Source of the DNA: Annona cherimola
Lineage: Eukaryota; Streptophyta; Magnoliopsida; Magnoliales; Annonaceae
Assembly (NCBI GenBank): GCA_030490835.1
Contig: CM059971.1
Location: forward strand, 101,684,095 to 101,748,094
DNA: 64,000 nucleotides
Direction of reading: 5' to 3'
Part shown: piece after piece, positions 1-12,633 of the stretch
Layout: each line of letters starts with the position of its first letter
How positions within the stretch are numbered: position 1 is the stretch's first letter
The notes under the pieces: generated by a model
The model's database searches: none
Seen by the model: the letters and a program-made list of their open reading frames with translations, nothing else
What the model was told of the DNA's origin: nothing
Made by a program: the position numbers and the translations under genes

Positions 1-3000
1 TAACTTCCAGACATTAAAAAGTGGTTCAGGGCCTGGTTGGGCGGTAGTTCCAGTACTTTCCAAGTATGGATCACAAAAAATTGTGCTACTCAGAAGCCCA
101 AATATGGTGGGTTTCTGCATAATCATATGCTTTTACAGGCATTTTTCCTCTTGTGTTTGATGACAAAATGCATGGCCCGGTCAAATGGATTTCACAGAGA
201 TAGAAGATCAAATAGGGAAAGCTCGCTAACCACACAGCCAAACAGGCTGTTAATTGCCCTTACATTTCTGCTTGCAAGCAATGAACCAAGTAATACTGAA
301 GTTCAATTAATACCAATATCATTGTTTCTAGATGGAATAGATATAGCACATAGCTGAACATTCAATCCACCAAAATGTGAATCATTGTGAGGAACTATGT
401 TTTCCAAACGGATGGAAGTGTATTGAAAAAACTTTGGGCAAAGTAGACACAACCACACCAGTATGATCCAGAAGCTCAACAATATCCTGAACAAACAATT
501 TGTATGCATATGCATGTGTTCAGAAGAAAACCACACCCGTAAACCAACATGAAAGAGACTGCTCAGCTTATCTTGCTCAACCATCAAGCTAAAATTAAAT
601 AATGTCTTTAAAACTCAGTTTATAATGGAGGAACTGTGCACTCGTTTGATGTAGAAGATAAGCATATGAGCCAACTGTATATCACTTGCTCATTTTCCCT
701 TTTTATAATAAAGGCATTTCAAGCAGAAAACTTATACCTCAGGCCTGCTTTGGTCAGAAATCCAACCCTTATCTTTGTCCAGCTTGCAAATGGCATATTC
801 ATCACCATATTTTTTTTGCTGTTAAAAACATCTATTCAAGCACCTTCTTACCCTACAGAATTTATGACCTTCTGCTTGGTCCAAACCTCCGTATCAAAAT
901 GTATGGCAAAAATAGGATTTTTTTTTTTTTTTTTTTTAGAATCTAGACCATTTGATCAGAAGTCAGCCTCAACACCTTACGTCTACTTTGCACATGAAAA
1001 TGCTAATTTAGTTGCTAAACTAATTATGATGGTAGAAATATACCCTTTTATGGCCTATGGACTATCAAGAAATTGATCAGAAAAGTATTGCACGATCATA
1101 TTTAAAAAAACAAAATGTGAATCACATGAAAAAATCAAATTGGGTCTTCATAAAAGATCATTGTTAGCAAAGAAACATAAGTCATGTTTGGCCGCACACT
1201 TGCTGAGGTTTGCCTAGGTAATCATGTTTCTCCAGAAAAGCTTGTTTGGCTGGCTGTGCATCTTGTCGTCTAAGGGGGGAAAAGGTCATGAAAGCACCAT
1301 TGCTCAGAGGCACAAATTCGTGCTTCTTTATGATGCACTTTTATAGTTTCTATCTAAGAAATGGAACCCTTCCCTGCCAAACAGGCCATTAATCACGAAA
1401 CTGGAATTTAATGGAATTTAAGTAGACACCCCAAACTATAGCTAATAAGCCATTCCACTCAAAACTTTTAGTTTCCTACAATACTTGGATCTTAACCATC
1501 ACCGAGTAAACTACTAATCTCAATCCTCATTTTTTTTCTAGGTATAATTTTGAACTAATATTGTCAAGTCAAGGCTTAGCTTCATTGTTCTAATCAGATT
1601 TTCTGAAGTATTTTTATTATTAGGGACTTCTTATAAGGGAGAGATTAGGAAAGTTTCTATCTAGGATGGGATAAGGATGGAATAGAATCTCCTGTTTTTC
1701 AAAAACACTTTTCCAATTCCCAAAAAAATAACGGTCTACTTTTTTTCATTTCCAATACAGCTTCTCCCCCATCCCAATACACCTTTTCCCATTTCCAATA
1801 CACTTTTATCCCAAATTCCCATCCCATCCAAACTCTGAACAGATGACCAGTAAAAATCACCTCATAAGCACCGATACACTTTCATCCTAAATTCCCATCC
1901 CATCCAAACTCTGAACAGATGACCAGTAAAAATCACCTCATAAGCACCAGACCCATGAACATTCTTCGGTATGAACTCCCTATTTTAGGTAAGTCAGTTC
2001 CATGTGATCACGAATTGGCAGTACTGGAAACCATGCTTACCATATGAAGTCAGTTAAAACTCCCAACACAGAAGTTGGCTTGCTTGATCCTGAGTCTCTC
2101 TGTATTCTCGAAATTAATGAAATCATTTGAATTACCATGTTAAACAGAAGCTTGAAATGGAATCAGTTAAGAGAGCTGAGTTTATTCAAATAGAAGACAA
2201 CAAGGGAAGGAGAGGAAGACCCCAAAAAACATAGATGGAAATAATTAAACAAGATATGAGAACATTAAAAATTAATGAAAACTTAATTTCGTATTACAGG
2301 ATCAACATAGCCAACTCTGGCCATAGTAGTGAGGAAAGCTATCTCTCAATCACATGAAACACCAGATATTGCATGGAATAACATCATTTTAATTTAATAG
2401 TACTTATTGAATTTCACATTTTTCCACAGAGGTAGATCATGTTGGCTGAATTCTCATTCATCAAAAGCAACCAAAAGCACTGGAAAGCTATCAGGGATAT
2501 CCCATGAGGACCAAGACTGCTCAAATTTCAAGTAAATATAAGTCCTCAGAATTGCCACAATCAACAATCCTCCAAAGCATCTTTGGGCCTCCTAGTAATC
2601 TAAGACGGATAATTTTTTTTTTTCCCCAGAAAACATACACACGCAAACAAAAACAACAATAACCATGGCCAACAGTTACATGTTGAAAGATCATACCAGT
2701 AGGATGCAAGATGTCTGCAGAATCTTCCAATGCAGATTATTACAACTTATAAAACAAATTTGGATTGATTAAAAAATGATAATGTATGAAATATGAATTT
2801 GCCAATAATTCTCCACAAATCAAAGAATCTGCCCTCAGAAGTAGTTACAAAGAACTTAAACATTTCCAACTTCAAAAAGATAAGTTATGATCCACTAGCA
2901 AACCAAAAAAACCAACGAATCATTTTATGAATAATTATTCAACTGATACTAATAGAATTCTTCAAAAGAGAATTGTACATTATACATATGAAGATGGCAA

Positions 3001-3288
3001 ACAACATACTTCCAAACAGTCCTCTCGATATATGCATAGGAAATTGAGAAAAAGGCATACATGCAATATTCCAATATCACAACAAGCAGACTGAAGAAAA
3101 GGCTCGGGAAATCATCAGCAAAAATGCGACAGAACAATTCCAAATATACTTTTAAAACCCATGCAGGCATAAAACTAATTTCATGGCATTCCAGAGGAAT
3201 AAAGACTGCACATTTAAGGGATATGGCCAAAGAAAACAGAAAAGAATAATAATACAAAATATATTCAAATGCATTCAAGGTTGCTCAC
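1..3288 (-). other. Partial intron 4 of the LARP1-like gene
   Basis: This stretch follows the donor (AGG|GTGAGC) after the last visible La-motif exon and runs to the left window edge. I searched the minus strand for the next expected La-motif residues (the segment after GFKR) and did not find them, so the following exon is probably outside the window. The stretch is AT-rich with poly-A and poly-T runs and one 76-bp tandem duplication (1801-1951). No other gene is supported. Confidence 0.55.
1801..1951. repeat. Tandem duplication, period 76 bp
   Basis: Two nearly identical 75-76-bp units lie head to tail, starting at 1801 and 1877. Each contains the sub-string CATCCAAACTCTGAACAGAT. Only a few substitutions separate them, so the duplication looks recent. 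Confidence 0.9.
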
Positions 3289-4560
3289 CCTTTTGAAGCC
3301 CGATATAAGATGAACTGAAACCCATCCTTGTTCATCCATCTGGCCTTTCAAGTAATCGTCTGTCTCCAGGTTTACATCACTGCACATTATACATGTACAC
3401 CAGGTACAATGAACCGAAGGATTCTTACATAATTACAAAAACCACGTAATCTCTGCTGCAACAGAACAAAAGATGCACAAAACTATAAAAAAAAAAAAAA
3501 GGATTCTATCAACTACCTGAAGTAATATTCAATTTGCGCAAGCAGCGCATTGCACACATCACTATCTTCCTGCGGAGTATAACCAGGAAGCTGCACACTG
3601 GGGATCCCTGCAGCCCTAATTGAATCTGGATATGGACTAACGCTGCCGTACACAGGCCTATATACATCTGCCACAAATAAATAGCGTTATGACTTTCCGA
3701 AAAAAAAAATGTCGAAAACACCTGAGTCGTGTCTTTGGGGAGGGCGGAAAAACAATGCAATTACCTTGAAATGGTTGTTCTCCATAATAGCCATAAGGAA
3801 GCATATATCCCACGACAGGCGGCTGAACTGGCGGAGCAAAGTACAGAGGAACAGTACCAGTCGGAGTGTTTGGGTAATGAGGGATCGGCATTGGCGCAGG
3901 CTGCATCCCGAACCCTTGCGGCTGATACTGGTAATGCTGCTGGTTCTGATTGAAACTCCTCGGCACGAAAGCACGGCGTCCGGAATTCCATTCATGAGGC
4001 CGGGCCTGCTGCTGTCTCCTGTTGACGAAGTTGCTGTTTTGGAATGCATTCCCTCTCTGGCCACCGGAAGAGGAGGAGGAGCGCTGATTGTGGTGGCTAC
4101 GTTGGGACTGTCCAGCAGGCGATCTTGATGGGCGAGGGTGCGACGGTACCTGCGGCGGTGGAGGCGCATCGATCTTGATCGGCTGATCAGAGTCGGACGT
4201 GGACGCCGTGGCCATCGAGCTGGAGGAGGCGGATTCGGGTAGGGTTTTTGCGGGAGGAGGAGACGCCGTCTCCGGAGTGGGGGATCTTGAAGGAGATTCG
4301 GAGGAATGTGGCTATCAAGAAAGGGTAAAATCGTCAACAGGGAAGAAAGCGATCCAGGGGGGGAGGAGGAGAGAAGGATGGAAAAGGAATACCTCTATAA
4401 GCTTCTTGGAGGAATCGGCGAGGGTGGGCCAGGAGGATGGGTCGATCACAGGACGGACGGCCTGGATTGTGTCTCCGTCTTTGGGGAGCTTCTTCCAGGC
4501 GGTGATAGTGGGAGGGGCATTTTGGGAAGCTTCTGCTTCTTGAGGAGGAGTGACGACCAT
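3289..4560 (-). CDS. LARP1-like La-motif RNA-binding protein, 5' part
   Basis: Four exons join in phase: 4560-4393, 4311-3765, 3667-3517 and 3379-3289, giving 319 residues before the gene leaves the window. Residues 1-56 include AWKKLPKDGD and PSSWPTLADS, the tryptophan-containing N-terminal signature of plant LARP1 proteins. Residues 57-240 are low complexity, rich in Ser, Pro, Gln and Asn, with repeated Tyr/Pro near the end. From about residue 270 the La motif begins: LLAQIEYYFS, then DVNLETDDYLKGQMDEQGWV and HLISGFKR, the winged-helix fold that binds RNA. The family binds 5'TOP or poly(A) mRNA and controls translation and mRNA decay in the cytosol. The start at 4560 is the first ATG downstream of a TATA box (4620-4625). 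An in-frame ATG at 4785 lies upstream of that TATA and is judged non-coding. The second half of the La motif and the C-terminus are not visible. Confidence 0.85.
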
Positions 4561-4619
4561 CAGTATCGCCTCTGAAAGGGAACTGGCGTCGCAACAGATC
4601 GACGAACAAAACAAGTGGG

Positions 4620-4625
4620 TATATA
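4620..4625 (-). promoter_or_regulatory. TATA box of the LARP1-like gene
   Basis: A TATATA element on the minus strand lies about 60 bp upstream of the ATG at 4560. This fits a start of transcription near 4590 and a short leader. Confidence 0.5.
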
Positions 4626-5397
4626 TGGAGCCTGTACCCGAGTCCCTGTTCGACTCGAAATAGTTCTCGCGCCTGTGATCGTGATGGACACAAGGGAAAG
4701 GAAGATATGCACGTGTGTCTAAAAGGTGCAGTGGAGGTGGACCGCGTCTGATCCACGGCGGGGATTGGAATTCAGTGGGTCTCACTAACCAAGATAGAAA
4801 CGTGTTTTGGGCTTAGGTGGTTACGGTGCCATTTCCAGAAATGGTGGTGACTGCAAGTTGCGTACGAGAGATTTTTAACCATCCAAAATACTTGCCCTCG
4901 GCCACGTTATTCATCCTAACGTGATCGAATAGCACTAACCGTTTGAGATCCTCTTTTGATTTCTTGGTTCCCTCAGAACATCTTAAATAGTGTCCATAAG
5001 ATTTGTCTATAATGCTTAAAGCGAGGAAGGCAGGAAACCCACGTTGATGAGGATTCCGAGGGATAGTTATTGCCATTTGTTCCCCAGATTTTATACTCTC
5101 TTTTTCACAAGCCAAGTGGGTACATGCTGGTATCGTGTATGAAAGGGTTGGATTTAGTAGGACGGGAATGGAAAAATATTTTCCATCTTGTATAATAATG
5201 TAATATTATAAGTTTTCTGGAATTCTTTTTTTACATATTATTTTCCTCCAGATAGCATCATGACCCTACTACTGAAGTCATATTTTTAGATCCCAGTCTA
5301 ATTACCAGTGGACCTATCGGATAAGAATGGGAGACAGAACAATAAAAACTTGGCATAATCATGAATACCGTTAATTTTGCAAACAAAAAAGTAACTA
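4626..5397. other. Upstream region of LARP1-like gene, no gene seen
   Basis: This is the upstream flank of the LARP1-like gene. It starts moderately GC-balanced and becomes AT-rich after about 5150. The open frame at 4813-5115 has no recognisable domain. Confidence 0.5.
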
Positions 5398-5670
5398 GTG
5401 TGTTTGGGAAATGATAAATTTTTTGGATAAATAATTTTTGAATTAAAATAAAATGATGTTATATGATAAGGGTAATGATGAGGAGAAAAAAAAGAAAATT
5501 AAAATAGATAGGTTAGTTATGTAGATAGCTGTGTAAAAATAATTAAAAAATAGGATAATTGTATAAAAATATGTTAATAAATGATTAAAAATAAAATAGT
5601 TATGAAGAGTAAAAAAAATTTAATTAAAAATTTTTACTTCAATACTTTTTTGTTATTATTAAACAAACCC
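5398..5670 (-). repeat. MITE family A copy
   Basis: The copy begins with GTGTGTTTGGGAAATGATAA and ends with AAACAAACCC. It contains the family landmarks GGGTAATGATGAGGA, AAATAGATAGGTTAGTT and ATAGTTATGAAGAG. It lies in the GTGTTTGG-to-ATAAAA orientation. Confidence 0.8.
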
Positions 5671-7019
5671 TGAAATTTAAATTGTTTGATACAATAAAAT
5701 AAAACACGTAAATAATCCAAACCAAAACTAGTTGATACACTAAAGTATAATTCATAGAATGACAAATTATTTTAATGCAGCTAAGGTTGGAAGGTGTCTG
5801 GGAATAATGGAGTGAATTTTTTTATTTTTTAAAATTAAAAAAAAAAAAAACTTACTGCTAAGGAGGCACGACTTTTGATAGGGCCAATTTTAGATAAAGG
5901 GAGAATAATATTAGTTGAGGCCTTGAGGGAGGGCAGCCATGTAAAACTAAAACTATACTTTCGAAATTTTTTCACCTTTTCAGAAGGATATTTCAGTTTT
6001 TAAATTTTCAGGGGGGGCCAATTGCCAGCTCCACCTTTTTTTCCTGTTCATGCATTTTAATATAATTTGACATGATAAACAATAATAATATATTTTCTGA
6101 TCATTACATATTTTTAATCAGTATTTTTCGTTTATCTATACAAGAGTCGTATAGCTTGGGTGAAACTGCAGGTGCGTTTTTTAGATTTTTCAAAAATTGC
6201 AGAGCACCGTATAAACTATAAAGTTTGCAAAATGCAAAATACAGTGTTGCCCGGAATTAAAAGCATATTTCTTCCATTAAAGTTTCATGGGTGTCAATTG
6301 GTTGAAAAATTACAAAATGACCTTCTAATAATAAATTGATTATTAATATTACCATTTTAATATAAAAATATCATTTACAGGTATTATCATTTTCCATAAT
6401 ATATATCTTACTTGCAATAGTTCTTGCAACAACTAAAGTAAAAAATTGGACAGAGATGATAAACTTTATTATATTATATATTTTGAATGATATTGTCATA
6501 GTTTCGAACAACAACAAAAAAAAATGGTTTGCAAAACTTTAGCAAAAGAGGTTCACTTGCAATTTCATGTACACCTTGTAAAGTTTTTTCCAGTCTTGTA
6601 AAACTAAAAGATGTGCCTAGAAATTTACCCAAACTATGTATCTTCGTATGCAAAAACCCTTGATCATTCTTCGTTGTGAAATCACATCATTTCATTTTTG
6701 TTCATCTTCCATCACTTTTATATAACCAGTCCAAGTTATCAACGTGCGTATGATTCAAATTGTATAGATAAATCACGACCGGCAATTCTAGTGAATTAAC
6801 AAATAAATGTTAAAAGCTAAAAGCTAAGATAATTAAAATTTTAAAAATAAAAGCAAAGCAAAGTAAATTTATCTCCCAAGTTTTCTCAAATGCAATTCAT
6901 GCCCATAAATTTTGATTGTGCAAATAACCTCCCGTTCGTGAACGCGCGCTGTTTGCAAGAGGACCGCACAATATATTTATTCAGCACAAGTCATCAAACG
7001 TGGCTCTTAAATTACATAA
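5671..7019. other. AT-rich intergenic stretch, no gene seen
   Basis: Only short open frames occur. Poly-A and poly-T runs and a G-run at 6010-6017 are present. I recognise no coding or RNA gene. Confidence 0.5.
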
Positions 7020-7298
7020 GGATGTGTTTGACATTACGGAATGTTTGAAAACTCTAAAACTTTTTAATCTACACAACTGTCCTATTTTTTAATAATTTAT
7101 TTACTTATTCACTTATAATTACTTTATTTTGTAATCATTTTTGTATAACTACCTGTACAATCAATGTATGTATTTTAACTTTCTCCCCTCTTTACTCTTT
7201 ATCATGATCTATATCATATTACAACATTTTTTATCAATTTGAAAATTTTTACATCAACAATTTTTCATCAACAGTTTTACAACTTCTCAAACACACTT
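7020..7298 (+). repeat. MITE family A copy
   Basis: It is bounded by GATGTGTTTGACATTACG and TCAAACACACTT. The internal landmarks ACAACTGTCCTATTTTTTAA and TCATGATCTATATCATATTA match the other family copies in the opposite orientation to 5398-5670. Confidence 0.75.
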
Positions 7299-7496
7299 AA
7301 TAAATTTGTTAAATGAAAACTATTTGAAAATAGAATAAGTAATTTGACACGATAGGAGTAATAATGATGAATTAAGATAATAAAGTTAAAATAAATATGA
7401 TAATTGTGAAGAAATAATCTAAAAGTAAAATAATTATACAAAAAGATGTGAAATGATGATTACAAACTAGAATAACAATGCAAGTTTTAGACTAAA

Positions 7497-7746
7497 GGGA
7501 ATGTTTGCGAATTAGTAAAACTTTCGATGAGTTTTTAATGTACAATTTTTTAAATTTGTAAAAAATGACATGATATGGGTAATAATGAGGAGTAAATATA
7601 ATAAAGCTAAAATAGATATGTTGGTTGTATAGATAGTTGTGTACAAATGATCGAAAAGTATGATAATTATATAAAAAGAGATACAAATAAGTAAAAAATA
7701 TAATAATTATAGACAATGAAAAGTTTTTTATTTGCCAAACACTCCC
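7497..7746 (-). repeat. MITE family A copy
   Basis: It starts GGGAATGTTTGCG and ends CCAAACACTCCC. It contains the landmarks GGGTAATAATGAGGAGT, AAATAGATATGTTGGTTGTA and AATTATAGACAATGAAAAG. Confidence 0.8.
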
Positions 7747-8730
7747 TAAAAATTATAAATTGACAAGTTTTAGAATTATAAAACACACCCATAAAGTCAC
7801 TTTGTTTTCACGAGTTAAAGTGCAATTGTAGTTAATAACTTAGCTTTCATTTGGATTTTAAAATGAGGGGCCTCTTATAGAGAGAGTTCAAGTGGAGTTT
7901 TTGCAAATGAAAGTTGAAAACGGGGTCTTTAAATAACATTTAAAAAATTGGAGGTAATTATTTGCAAAATAATATTAAAAAAATAGATGGGAGTAAATTG
8001 CAGATTTTAGAAAACTCGGTGACACTTGTAAATATCCCTAAAAATATTAATACCATGAAACGGTTTCAGCGGATAAATGCGCTGCGATCTTAAACGCGAG
8101 ATTATTCCTCGAGAAGTTCAGGCTGCTTCTTTGGCGTCGCATGGGTTTAACTCTTTTAGGCATCAACGATTCAATACAAGGGAATCTAAAAACAGACAGA
8201 CAATGAGACAAAAGGGCGTAAGTGCACGCAGCCAGTTACTCTGTTTGTTTGAAATTATACCACAGGTTCCATACTTCCATTTGGAATAATAAACAAACCA
8301 AACAATTTTTCACTCCATTTATACATCCTCATGTCATTTAATTGTATTAATTATATAAACATCATACTTTTATACCATTACATTTAAATTCTAATCACTT
8401 CACGCATTTTTATACAGCTATTTTATCAATTTTATTTTTAGTAGAAATTGTTATAGGTAGGGATGCAATTCGGTTCAAGTTTAACTAAAACCCAACACAC
8501 TAAACTCAATTTCAAATGGTGTTGAGACACTATTATTTAACCCAAACCCTAAATAAAATAGATTCAATTTCTAATTGGTGAAAACTTGAACTGTTGAACC
8601 CAATTTACATGTATTTATTATATTTTATAGATTTACAAATCACCTCTCTAATGTCCTCTTTAATATATAATATAATTTATGAAATATTATGCCTTTTAAA
8701 CATCCACATATCAGATAAATTTTACCATTA
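7747..8730. other. Intergenic stretch, no gene seen
   Basis: A slightly GC-richer patch at 8060-8230 holds a 70-residue open frame without recognisable domains. The rest is AT-rich. Confidence 0.45.
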
Positions 8731-9105
8731 TATATTGAGGCATGATTCCATGCACCGGCTGCATGGGACCCCATGCGTTCGGCCGTGAGACCTTTTTTAT
8801 TTTTATTTTTTATAAACATGTAGAATTGAGTATATTTAACCTATAAATTAATTTTTACTATTTTTATGCTTTTAAGTATTTTTTTAAATACAGTGGCATT
8901 TTTGTAATTTTTGAGTTAAAAATTACGAAAATACCACTACTTAAAAATTTAAAAATATTTAAAAATATCTAGAATTAATAAAAATTGGTTTATAAATTAA
9001 ATACATTCGTCTCTACATGTTTATGAAAAATTAAAAATATATATATTTTTTGGATTCTCATGGTCGTACGCATGGGATCATCCCTCATATATGTTTTATA
9101 TATTA
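8731..9105. repeat. Hairpin-capped foldback element (long inverted repeat)
   Basis: Two arms of about 150-180 bp are inverted around a centre near 8930, where AGTGGCATTTTTGTAATTTTT meets its inverse. The arms carry the shared core (AAACATGTAGAATTGAGTAT, TTTTTACTATTTTTAT). The outer ends are GC-rich and locally palindromic: CCATGC and GCATGG are paired in the left end near 8748-8767, and CCCATGCG recurs inverted at the right end near 9070. No open frame of note lies inside, so it is a non-autonomous element. Confidence 0.8.
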
Positions 9106-10634
9106 ACAATGAAAGTGAGTAGCTCAAGAGGTTCATATTTACTCATGTGATCTTATTTTATATTAATTTTCAATAAAAGTAAATTGTTCACCTATCTTAA
9201 ATTTTCAAGAAAATAAATTATTTTTTTATATCATCAACATAAAAAAATCTTATCTGTTCACTCTTTATATTAACGTAGTATTTTCTTATTTAACATGAAA
9301 AGATACACAACCTCCCATATCATCATGCAATGTTCTAATATTTAGTTATTAACATCGCTAGTATAAATGCGTTAATAAATTTGTCAAATCATGCTCAGGT
9401 AACATGTGTGATACTCAAATTGCACAATAAAATCAAATTATACATTTTTATTCTCCAAAATAGGGCTAGAAATGTACAAAGATAGAATATAAATGAAGTT
9501 TTCTTCTTTCAATCCTCAAGCACTTTTTTTGTTTTTTTCCATAAGATAAAAGACCAACATCTTTTTTTTTTTACATAACTATCATCTTAAGGCTTTATTT
9601 GGTGATGAATTTGAAGTCGAGCAAGTATTGGATGAATAATAAATAAATATTGTTAAGAGTCAACTTTAAACTCGACTTAAGCCTAAACTGCACGAATAGA
9701 GTTATGATTTAGTTTTACAAATATAATCAATGTTAAAGTTTTAAAAATGTGGTTAAAGTTATAATTCAGGTAAATCCAAGATTCATGAGTCTAGGTTCCA
9801 TTCAGGAGAATTGTACGTCATCTACATTTTTTTTCAATCAATTATTTAACAACTCAACGACTAATTTTTTTCAACTTTACTCACATGATGCAATTATTTT
9901 TCATTCAAATTATTTTATTTTTTCTAACGTTACTTATGTTAATTCATATTAATCACACAATTCTCAAAATATTTCATTTCCTACTCCCTACTCCGTCATA
10001 AAATCACAAAAAAATTTACCAAGCAAACATCCCTTTAAATATATTTCTCTATCAAATTTTATATTTTTCGAAATTTGAAATTCAGAAGAAATGAACGAAA
10101 AATACAATTTTTTAATTTTTAAAATTCAAAAAGTATATTTTGACATAAAACCTTTCTAAGTGGGGCCCTCATAGAGGTATAAATATAGTTAGTCTTAACC
10201 AAACCCGATAATTGAGTTCGATTAGTCATTTTTTAAAGGCTACACAACCCGATCTTAACTAATATGGTTTCGAAACTATGTTGGTTTGGACGAGGAGTTG
10301 TCAACTTCGCCAACTCAATTTCAGATGTTAATATATATTGTTACAAAATAATCACATAAGATTGACCGTACTGAATATTATTACGAAGTGGTACATTGAA
10401 TCATGTAATGTGCATGCATTAATTTCATTATTGATGGATCTCAACAGATGGCTTAGGTGGGTGCAAATTATATTCAGAACCATATCATCGAGGAAAAGAG
10501 AATTAGAGATGTGAATGGAAGGAAAAAGAGTTAGCAAGAAAAATTATACGCACGCAGTAGGCAAGAAATGTTGGGAGTTCAGAGCAGATATGCCAAACAT
10601 AATCCCAAAAATTACAAGAGAGAGATTTTCAATA
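9106..10634. other. AT-rich intergenic stretch, no gene seen
   Basis: Short open frames only, the longest 67 residues. No similarity that I can recognise. Confidence 0.5.
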
Positions 10635-10840
10635 GGGTGTGTTTGTTTAATCATAAAAATTTTCATATTTTCATATACAATTATCTACTTTTTAATCATT
10701 TTGACGTAACCATACGAATAACATATCTATTTTAATATTATTCTCATCACTCTTCATAATTATTTATATTATATCACATCATTTTATACTATTTAAAAAA
10801 AATTTACATCAAAAAGTTTTATAACTTTTCAAACACACCC
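10635..10840 (+). repeat. MITE family A copy
   Basis: It is bounded by GGGTGTGTTTG and CAAACACACCC, so both terminal repeats are intact. Internal landmarks include TCATATACAATTATCTACTT and CTTCATAATTATTTATATTA. At 206 bp it is shorter than the usual 280 bp. The flanking bases are ATA and TAT. Confidence 0.85.
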
Positions 10841-11149
10841 TATGTAAGGGAAAAGACTATAAGGTACATTCATGGAGGAAATACTATTAAGGACATGTCC
10901 TCCCATAGCCTTGGTGGCATTGCCTATTTTATAATATGAGAGAGATGTTATCACGATTCTAGGGTAATTTTTTAGTTTTTTTAATTATACTATACTTACT
11001 TAAGTTACTTGAGGTACCTTTTGCAAGGATTGAGGTGGTAGGCATTATTGCTCAGGAGGTCTCCCTTGTAATAAAAGGGTAAAGGGGATCTCATCTTATG
11101 TGAGCCTATTAGTTTTTTTAAAAATTACATTAATTAGCAATTATATTGT
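10841..11149. other. Intergenic stretch, no gene seen
   Basis: A 300-bp spacer between a MITE copy and the Mutator-like element. No open frame or RNA signal was recognised. Confidence 0.5.
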
Positions 11150-11332
11150 TGCATAGCTAGTAATTTGCGTATACACATCTAGTTTGACTAAAATTGCAGG
11201 TACAGTCTCATAATTTAACAAATTGTATATTACCTCATATAATTTCACCAAAATTACATAACACCTTCGTTGATAATTTCCGTCTCAGTGAGATGTTGGA
11301 GAATTATTTGATTTTCGAAAACATCCTTCAAT

Positions 11333-11485
11333 TTAGAGTCTCCGCCCCCAGGAAATGAAGTCATGGCCTTCTCTACCCTGAAACACCACCTGACCAGTAC
11401 TAAAGTCATCCACCATGTCGAATGTCTTGGTCAAGAATGGAGGAGGCCCTACCTCATGCAGGCCTTCTATCAGTGCGTGTAGAAG
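11333..11485 (-). pseudogene. Fragment of a class A heat-shock transcription factor DNA-binding domain
   Basis: Read on the minus strand, the frame gives IEGLHEVG, then GPPPFLTKTFDMVDD, then STGQVVFQG and GHDFISWG before a stop at 11333. This is the start of the HSF DNA-binding domain of plant class A factors, where GPPPFL(T/V)K(T/I) is almost invariant and is followed by a (V/I)SW...(F/V)W block. The second block is degraded and the rest of the domain (FSTxLLPRYFKHxNFSSF region) is missing. A stop codon lies a few codons upstream in the same frame. An ATG at 11567, out of frame, could mark the donor gene's start. The fragment sits inside a Mutator-like element, so it is most likely captured and non-functional. 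Confidence 0.75.
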
Positions 11486-12608
11486 CAATCAACCAAAGAA
11501 CATTCTTTTAGTACGATGAACACCTTCCTACCATATGCTCCCCCTTCCCTAGATTGGGCGAATTCATGTTTGCAAAAACAAAACAGTTTATTTTCTGAAT
11601 TCAATGTCAAAATTGAAACTCGTGGATGACAATGGAGTAGGAGCCAATGCATTATGAAGTGCTTTCGACGAAAAAGAGGAGAATCCGATGCTACTAGTAG
11701 AAAATAGTCAACTGGTCTTTAGACAATAGCACAACATGAGATATTTTTCTTCAAAATCAACTGTTTGTGGTGAATATAAAATGAGTTTAGATACAAACAT
11801 TAATGGGTTTTAACATGATTCTGAGAACTTGTATGGTGGATCATGTTTTCCATGTAAAGTTCCACGTTGGAAATGCAAAAAAAAAAAAAAAACTTCAAAA
11901 ACAACTAGTTAGTTGAAGAAACATTGAAAAGACCAATTCCCAACAGGGTAATGATGGAATATTTTTCTTTTACTAAAAAGAAAAGGCAAATGGGTTTTAA
12001 TCCATAAGAAGACATAAGGGACAAGACAAAAAAAGAAGACAGAATCCAAAGCATGTAAGAGGAAAGCGTGATCCGACAGAAATCTGAAAAATAAATGGAG
12101 AAATTGCCAAAGAAAGGATCAAGAGTGTAATTCAAGATGTCGATGAGGAGCAATCCTATGTGGAAAAACGTTGTTCCTGAGCTAATCATGTGCTGAAATA
12201 AGATTAGGGCATTTGGAGGAAGAAGAGGAAAGATGGGAGGAGAGAATGAATAGAGAGAAGAGGAGTGGGAGGAATTTGGCCATTTTTCCATAGCTTGGAT
12301 TTTTGCTCTCCTTCTTCCTGGAACTGCTAAGGAAGATGTGCATTGTTTATGGGATTCCAAATCCATCGCCTTTTCTCATTGGATGTCCTTGGAAGTGGGG
12401 TACACCTGCGGCTAGTTTTGCTATTTATTTCACAGACTGATCAAGATATTCGGTACATGAGAGGAGAGAAAACCATAGTATATTTCATGGTCGGACACTT
12501 CGTCTCCTCCAACACTCACTGGCGGTGAAGAAATTAGTCAGACAACAATGAAGATATGAGACCCAAAGAACTAATGTCCCACGTTAGGTGTTCGATAATG
12601 TGGAGCTA

Positions 12609-12633
12609 GGGGGGGGGGGGGGGGGGGAGGGGG
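12609..12633. repeat. Poly-G tract
   Basis: A run of 19 G (12609-12627), a single A, then further G. It could form a G-quadruplex, and its length in the assembly may be unreliable. Confidence 0.8.

Noticed and set aside
1..100. Possible downstream exon of the LARP1-like gene on the minus strand
   Set aside because: A short open stretch follows an AG, but its residues do not match the expected continuation of the La motif.
4323..4785. N-terminal extension of the LARP1-like protein from the ATG at 4785
   Set aside because: The in-frame extension crosses the TATA box, has no conserved residues, and the ATG at 4560 fits the family start.
11905..12366. 153-residue minus-strand open frame in the Mutator-like element
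   Set aside because: No known domain and a composition like untranslated or intron DNA. It may be captured sequence but is not supported as a gene.
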